DNA of 12,480 nt, taken from contig WTXD01000321.1 in the NCBI GenBank assembly GCA_022496205.1, positions 1 to 12,480 of the forward strand, given 5' to 3'. Numbering within the stretch: the stretch's first letter is position 1; each line of letters begins with the position of its first letter. The notes under the pieces were generated by a model, which did not search any database, was not told where the DNA came from, and saw only the letters and a list, made by a program, of their open reading frames with translations. Origin of the DNA: Gloeopeniophorella convolvens. Its lineage: Eukaryota > Basidiomycota > Agaricomycetes > Russulales. Shown one piece after another: positions 9,004-12,480 of this stretch. The position numbers and the translations under genes are program-made.

Positions 9004-9166
9004 TCAGTCTGTTGACTTCACTGACTGAGGCAAGTACTTTACTTCCGGAACTTCCGGACTTGCGCTTACCTAGTTACTTTAGCTTTGCTCTTGCTTGCCT
9101 AGGTATTGCGCCAATGACATTCAGTCTGTTGACTTCACTGACTGAGCTTTGCTCTTGCTTGCCTAG
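9004..9166 (+). repeat. Duplicated composite block (26 bp + 22 bp)
   Basis: A 26-mer beginning TCAGTCTGTTGACTTCACTG occurs at 9004-9029 and again, exactly, at 9121-9146. A 22-mer beginning AGCTTTGCTCTTGCTTGCCT occurs at 9081-9102 and 9145-9166. In the first copy the two blocks are separated by 51 bases; in the second they are fused and overlap by AG. This suggests duplication followed by loss of the intervening part, as often seen in LTR leaders. Confidence 0.9.
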
Positions 9167-9215
9167 TTGGCACCCTGTTTCTGCTGCGCTTCAACAATTA
9201 GACCAGATTCGTCTG

Positions 9216-9244
9216 GGGGGTCTCCAGTAGTATATAAGACCCCC
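9216..9244 (+). promoter_or_regulatory. TATA box 2 (9231-9238) enclosed by an 8 bp inverted repeat
   Basis: TATATAAG at 9231-9238 overlaps the right arm of the inverted repeat GGGGGTCT (9216-9223) / AGACCCCC (9237-9244). Directly upstream is a CCAGA-TTCG-TCTGG hairpin (9203-9216). About 180 bases downstream comes the intron that splits the start codon of the next unit, so this is the likely core promoter of the right-hand coding unit, with transcription starting near 9260. Confidence 0.45.
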
Positions 9245-9422
9245 ATGTATCGCCCAGTGGTCCTCAGACTGTCCATCTGTGGCACTCTCATCTGTACCTA
9301 GCACTGCAATAGCACTGTTAGTGTGTTCCCCCTCGTATCTGCAATACTCGCAGCTCATCTTCTGTTCCCCCCCTGTGACGCTCTCTAAACCCTCTGCTAT
9401 CCTCTCTGCGCGCACCCCGCAA

Positions 9423-9477
9423 GTGAGTCCTGACATTTGGACAGTCTCTTACACCCTCTAATCAGCTGCGACCCCAG
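9423..9477 (+). other. 55 bp intron that splits the start codon (A|TG)
   Basis: Donor GTGAGT at 9423-9428, a branch-like CTCTAAT at 9456-9462 and acceptor CCCCAG ending at 9477 form a typical short basidiomycete intron. Removing it joins A (9422) to TG (9478-9479) and creates ATG followed by TCT TAC TCT CAC, the first codons of the open frame that runs to 10154. There is no upstream in-frame ATG; without splicing that frame would begin only at GTG 9477. A purine (G) stands at -3 of the created ATG. Confidence 0.6.
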
Positions 9478-9982
9478 TGTCTTACTCTCACTTTGGAATC
9501 ACTGCACCCCGGACTGCGCTCCTCTCGGACCGTACTCAACCTCAGGCACTGATTCGCCCCTCGTCCTATCTTGACCTTGACGCTCCCACCTCTGGACCGT
9601 CCAACCCCCTTGACTACGGCACTCCCACTCGCGGACTGTCTCCTGAACTCCAGTACCCTCCTCTCGTCTCCACTCCTCGTCCTCCGCCTACGCCTCGTTC
9701 CCCATCATACCATCCTCGTTCCCCATCTCCAATCGACGTCGAACCAGGACAAATCCTTGACGTTCTCACAGTACCACCTCGCTCTCCCTCTCCTCATCAC
9801 TCAGCCTTCGACTTCTTAGTCCGCCTCAGAGCTCAACAGGTGCAAGAACGTTTCGCAGAAATAGTACGCACTTCAGCCATCCCTCAGTCTCCCACTCCTG
9901 GCCCCTCTCACACTGGTGAACAAGCTCCCAGCCCCTTGGTCGAGCCTACTCCAACCTCCCCTGTCGTATCCACTCCCCAGCC
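9478..9982 (+). CDS. Segment A: proline/serine-rich N-terminus of the unknown unit
   Basis: About 168 codons from the splice-created ATG. The product begins MSYSHFGITAPRTALL and then has repeated S/P clusters (TPRPPPTPRSPS, PRSPSPIDVEPGQ, PPRSPSPHHS). One short possible helix (FDFLVRLRAQQVQERFAEIV) interrupts the disordered part. The frame stays open to 10154, but after about 9980 it turns into Leu runs typical of wrong-frame reading of CTN/CCT-rich DNA, while another frame continues the Pro-rich character. A one-base change near 9981 would explain the switch. Function unknown. Confidence 0.55.
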
Positions 9983-11002
9983 TTGCCTGTCGCGTTTTCG
10001 CCTCTTTACTCCCCTTCGCATCTCTCTATCCTTGCCCCTTCTCCTCATCCTGCATCGTCAACGCATACTCCTGCACTCAGTCCTGCTCCTGCTCCTACTC
10101 CTCATCTTGTACCAACTCCCATACCCTCGCAAGCAGCGACGGTATCCCCTTTAATCTTCGCTCCTAATCCAGCACCTGCTCCCGCTCTTGAGATCTTAGT
10201 CGACGTCGCAATTGAGCAAATCCCTGATCAAGCACCTCCTCCATACCAAGCTCCACCTCGTCGCTCTCCCTCCATCTCTGAGTTTAGTGAGGACCTCACT
10301 GACTACGCCGAGAACCACTTCGTCCTCCCTCGCCGTGCACCATCCCCTGACTGCGCTCACACCAACCACTACTACCACAAGTGCATCGCCTAAGTCCTAC
10401 ACGGTTATCCAGCAGCAATCGGCAACCATCACCAGCCTTTCCGTGTCCCTCACATCAGCAGCGCCCTTTACTACCTCACCCACTTCGACGAATTCCTCCC
10501 TGAAGTACGCCCCTTCAGGTTGATCATCCTCCCCAAGCACTACATCACCATCCCTTCCACGCGCGTGAACGGAGATGGTCCACCATACGCACCACAGTAC
10601 ATCTGCGCCGTCACCGCTTACACTCCCCCTTGTCGAGAACTCCCCCTTGGTGCCATCCGTTACGACTTTACCTACCACCTCATCCACACCTTCAAAAACC
10701 TTGCGTTCAGCACCCAACGACTCTACGAAGGAGCAAGAATTCCCCTTCGTCATATTGACTTCCTCGATGGCCGCGTCCTCACCACTGAAGGCAACCTCCA
10801 CTTCAACCACGGTCGCCTCATCCGCATCAACAACCGGTACTCCGTCGTGAACGACGCCTGCAGCCTTTACCCCCATCTCAAACTCTTCACCGCCTACGCT
10901 CGCATTCCCAACAACATCAAGCAGATAGGCAACGATCCCTTCCTCGCTATCGACTCCAACCTCCTCGCCATCGTCCATATTCCGGTAGAAGAGTTCCTGT
11001 AA
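9983..11002 (+). CDS. Segment B: Pro-rich stretch plus globular domain of the unknown unit (internal TAA at 10391)
   Basis: The first part (9983-10390) is Pro/Ala/Ser-rich and contains PPPY (10235-10246), a sequence of the PPxY class bound by WW domains and used as late-budding motif in some retroviral Gags. TAA at 10391-10393 interrupts, then the same frame runs 202 codons to TAA 11000-11002. That later part looks globular: YYLTHFDEFLPEVRPFRLII, YDFTYHLIHTFKNLAF, RLIRINNRYSVVNDAC and FLAIDSNLLAIVHI. An intron removing the TAA with a GT at 10381 and any nearby AG would lose the frame, so a nonsense change (for example from CAA) is more likely. No family recognised. Confidence 0.5.
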
Positions 11003-11246
11003 ACCCAGTAAACCAAGTTGACTACCTTGTACCAGTAGTAGTATCTGCCCAATTACTTTCTAGAGTGCATAGCACCTCTGTGGGAGATACTATTGACTCA
11101 GACTCGACTCAGTGGAAGCACCACCCCAAGTATTGCTTGAAGGACTCCACCTTATTCCTTATAACGACGACAATCGTCTAACCTTTAACCAAGCCCATCA
11201 ACGCTTCTTCGACAAATATTATCAAGTCCTCCATCGTATTATCTGA
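11003..11246 (+). pseudogene. Segments C and start of D: frame-disrupted continuation
   Basis: From 10999 a second frame reads VNPVNQVDYLVPVVV and goes on to about 11105, where a third frame takes over (VLLEGLHLIPYNDDN, RFFDKYYQVLHRII) until TGA at 11244-11246. The switch coincides with GACTCGACTC at 11101-11110, an exact 5 bp tandem duplication; removing one unit would bring the two frames together. The first switch, near 10998, has no obvious cause; a 64 bp GT-AG stretch (10999-11062) would restore a compatible frame and may be an intron. Confidence 0.4.
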
Positions 11247-11756
11247 CTCCAGTTCTACGACCCTCACGCTCGTGTCCACGACTTCTCTACCGACACTCTA
11301 GTCCGCTCTGACTCTTGGCTTACTCTGATTCTAACAAGACTTCGACAATCTCTCCCGTTCGGACAACTCTTTGACAATGATCTACACCTCAGTCACTGGT
11401 TCAACACTGAAAGGAACATTGTCCAAAGTGCTGTAGAAGAACAGCACCTCTTTTGGTTCCTTCAACGACCTAGTGGTGTACGCTGGGAACCCATCCAAAC
11501 CACCAACCTCTGGCTCGAACTCGAGCTCTTTTGGTGGAACATTGTCCAAGTCCACAAAGAACATCTCATCGAGAAAATCCTTACCGGCCATCAAATCTAC
11601 TATCTTGAACGCTTCATCACTACTCCGTACCAGACTCGTCTCCACTTTGCTCAACTTGTTCTACTTCAAGAAAACCCTCTAGTCCTCTCTACTCTATCCC
11701 TCCGGCCCTTTCTGCAACTATACCTTGCATCTGCAAGACGCACACTGGATCATAAG
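11247..11756 (+). CDS. Segment D: 170-codon open frame without any ATG/GTG/TTG, Leu/Trp/His-rich
   Basis: Open from just after TGA 11244-11246 to TAA 11757-11759, in the same frame as the preceding stretch. It has no possible start codon, so start-based ORF calling misses it. All leucines are CTN. The product looks helical and globular: WLTLILTRLRQSLPFG, HLFWFLQRPSGVRWEP, LELFWWNIVQVHKEHLIE and TRLHFAQLVLLQE. Eight tryptophans in 170 residues are unusual for chance reading. TGA may be a changed CGA. No family recognised; it is probably the middle of a larger protein. Confidence 0.5.
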
Positions 11757-12480
11757 TAATCCTCTCGACCTCGACCTTGTCCAATCAAACAACGACTTCC
11801 TGTATCCTGTACCTCGACGACCTCCTCTTATTCCTCCCGCAACCCCTGAATCAGACGTTGAAGAAAATAGTTGGAACAACGCCCCAAGCATCGTCAGCAA
11901 CTTCAGCCTTGACGAAGAACAAGAAGCAACAGACAACGACATCCCCAGCATCCACACTATCAGCGACCTCGACCTACAAGACATCAGTGACCTTACCGAC
12001 ACCCAGTATTTAGAGATCTAGTCAGATCCTCCTGTACCCTGTATTTTAGACTATCAGAGTCTTTCTGTCGCAATCCTGGCATCCAGACCTAATCGTCGAC
12101 GGTCTCCCAGACACCGTCCTCCGACACCACTACCGCAAGTAGCGTTACCACCAGTACAACGTACGCCAACCCCTGAAGATCCAAGAAACCTCAGCAGAAC
12201 CCGACTCATCGACATCCAACGTGATAACGTTGCGCACCACCCAGAAATCATCTACATCGGCCAAACCTTGCCTACCCGAAACTACCTTGGTTTTCACAAC
12301 TTCCGACGCTGGTGCAGAGAAGAATACAATCGTCGCCAACTCCGTATCATCAGTTTCCCCCACGATCTCCACGAACTCGCCAACTTTACTAGCGATCCTC
12401 TGCACTTTGAAGGCTATCTGTGGAAGCGATCTACAAGAATCTTTCGCGACCACATCGAAGAAGACTACGCCCGCATCGAA
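11725..12480 (+). CDS. Segment E: acidic linker and basic domain, interrupted by TAG at 12019, open at window end
   Basis: This frame is open from about 11725 to the last base except TAG 12019-12021. Before the TAG it is acidic and disordered (PESDVEENSWNN, SDLDLQDISDLTDTQYLE). After it, 153 codons follow with no stop: an Arg/Pro-rich stretch (RRRSPRHRPPTPLPQ), then IIYIGQTLPTRNYLGFHN, FRRWCREEYNRRQLRIISF and HFEGYLWKRSTRIFRDHI. The change from segment D occurs between 11725 and 11757. The domain after 12200 has well-spaced Trp/Phe/Tyr/Arg as in a folded, perhaps nucleic-acid-binding region, but I recognise no motif. The unit continues to the right. Confidence 0.5.

Larger units (their letters stand above)
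8671..9110 (+). mobile_element. LTR-like region of the copia element (borders uncertain)
   Basis: It starts with TGTTGAG, a common copia LTR beginning, downstream of the pol remnant. It contains U3-like tandem motifs (8841-8904), two TTATCACATG boxes 20 bp apart (8921-8930 and 8941-8950), a TATA box (TATATAAAGG, 8971-8980) and a pyrimidine-rich start-site-like area near 9000. No second LTR copy exists in the window for comparison and no target-site duplication could be identified. The right border is a guess; the two-LTR test is not possible here. Confidence 0.35.
9422..12480 (+). pseudogene. Unrecognised proline-rich coding unit, broken into five frames, runs off right edge
   Basis: A single long coding unit is suggested because each open segment takes over where the previous ends: frame A 9478 to about 9980, B about 9983-10998 (one TAA), C about 10999-11105, D about 11106-11740 (one TGA), E about 11740-12480 (one TAG), still open. 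All segments share the same style: C-rich and G-poor plus strand, codons ending in C, CTN leucines. The N-terminal third is Pro/Ser-rich and disordered; later parts look globular. I recognise no domain, no zinc knuckle, no protease, integrase or polymerase motif. Upstream promoter and leader look LTR-like, so a retroelement of unusual type (gag-like first ORF) is one reading; an ordinary decayed lineage-specific gene is the other. Not currently translatable as one protein. Confidence 0.6.

Noticed and set aside
9438..9460. TGG-starting primer binding site after an LTR
   Set aside because: TGGACAGTC does not match a primer binding site I know, and it lies inside the predicted intron.
10381..10435. 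Possible intron removing the TAA at 10391
   Set aside because: Donor GTGCAT is weak, and lengths to the available AG sites (32, 35 and 55 bases) all break the frame that is open on both sides.
10999..11035. Very short GT-AG intron explaining the TAA at 11000
   Set aside because: At about 37 bases it is too short for a fungal spliceosomal intron; the 64-base alternative is kept only as a possibility.
1..12480. CRISPR array, rRNA or bacterial operon
   Set aside because: No regularly spaced repeats, no rRNA-like conserved blocks; introns and gene families point to a fungal nuclear genome.

Overview
The window looks like nuclear DNA of a mushroom-forming basidiomycete (Agaricomycetes, perhaps Polyporales). 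It carries DUF6535-family membrane protein genes with short 60-75 bp introns (GTGAGT/GTAAGT/GTGCGT donors), a decayed Ty1/copia retroelement and a long unrecognised broken coding unit. No rRNA, tRNA, CRISPR array or bacterial-type operon was seen. The placement is inferred from gene families, not from a search.

Layout. (1) Positions 1-1120 form an almost perfect head-to-head inverted repeat: arms 1-482 and 638-1120, one single-base length difference, and a 155 bp centre with its own hairpin. Each arm carries a promoter and the first coding exon of a DUF6535 gene, so two paralogous genes diverge from one centre. The left gene runs off the window. The right gene (1039-3201, three exons, about 675 aa) is readable to its end, but its C-terminus seems to change frame. 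(2) 3202-5759 is GC-rich, gene-poor DNA with one weak open frame (4757-5476). (3) At 5760 the 5' part of another DUF6535 copy starts. Both introns are preserved. At 6163/6164 it is joined in frame to the middle of a copia polyprotein. (4) 6164-8248 is copia pol without gag, protease or integrase core: reverse transcriptase and RNase H, broken by three stops and a frameshift. (5) 8249-9260 is LTR/promoter-like, with short U3-type tandem repeats, two TATA boxes and a duplicated 26+22 bp block. (6) From about 9260 to the window end lies a C-rich, G-poor coding unit that I do not recognise. It has a 55 bp intron that splits the start codon (A|TG), a proline-rich N-terminus with a PPPY motif, then Leu/Trp/His-rich globular segments. 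It is readable only as five segments in changing frames with three stops, and is still open at position 12480.

How the parts relate. The DUF6535 copies are products of local duplication, one inverted and one truncated and fused to a retroelement. The right half is mobile-element-like DNA. The most novel content is the unknown right-hand unit with its splice-created start codon; next are the near-identical divergent promoter palindrome and the DUF6535-copia fusion.
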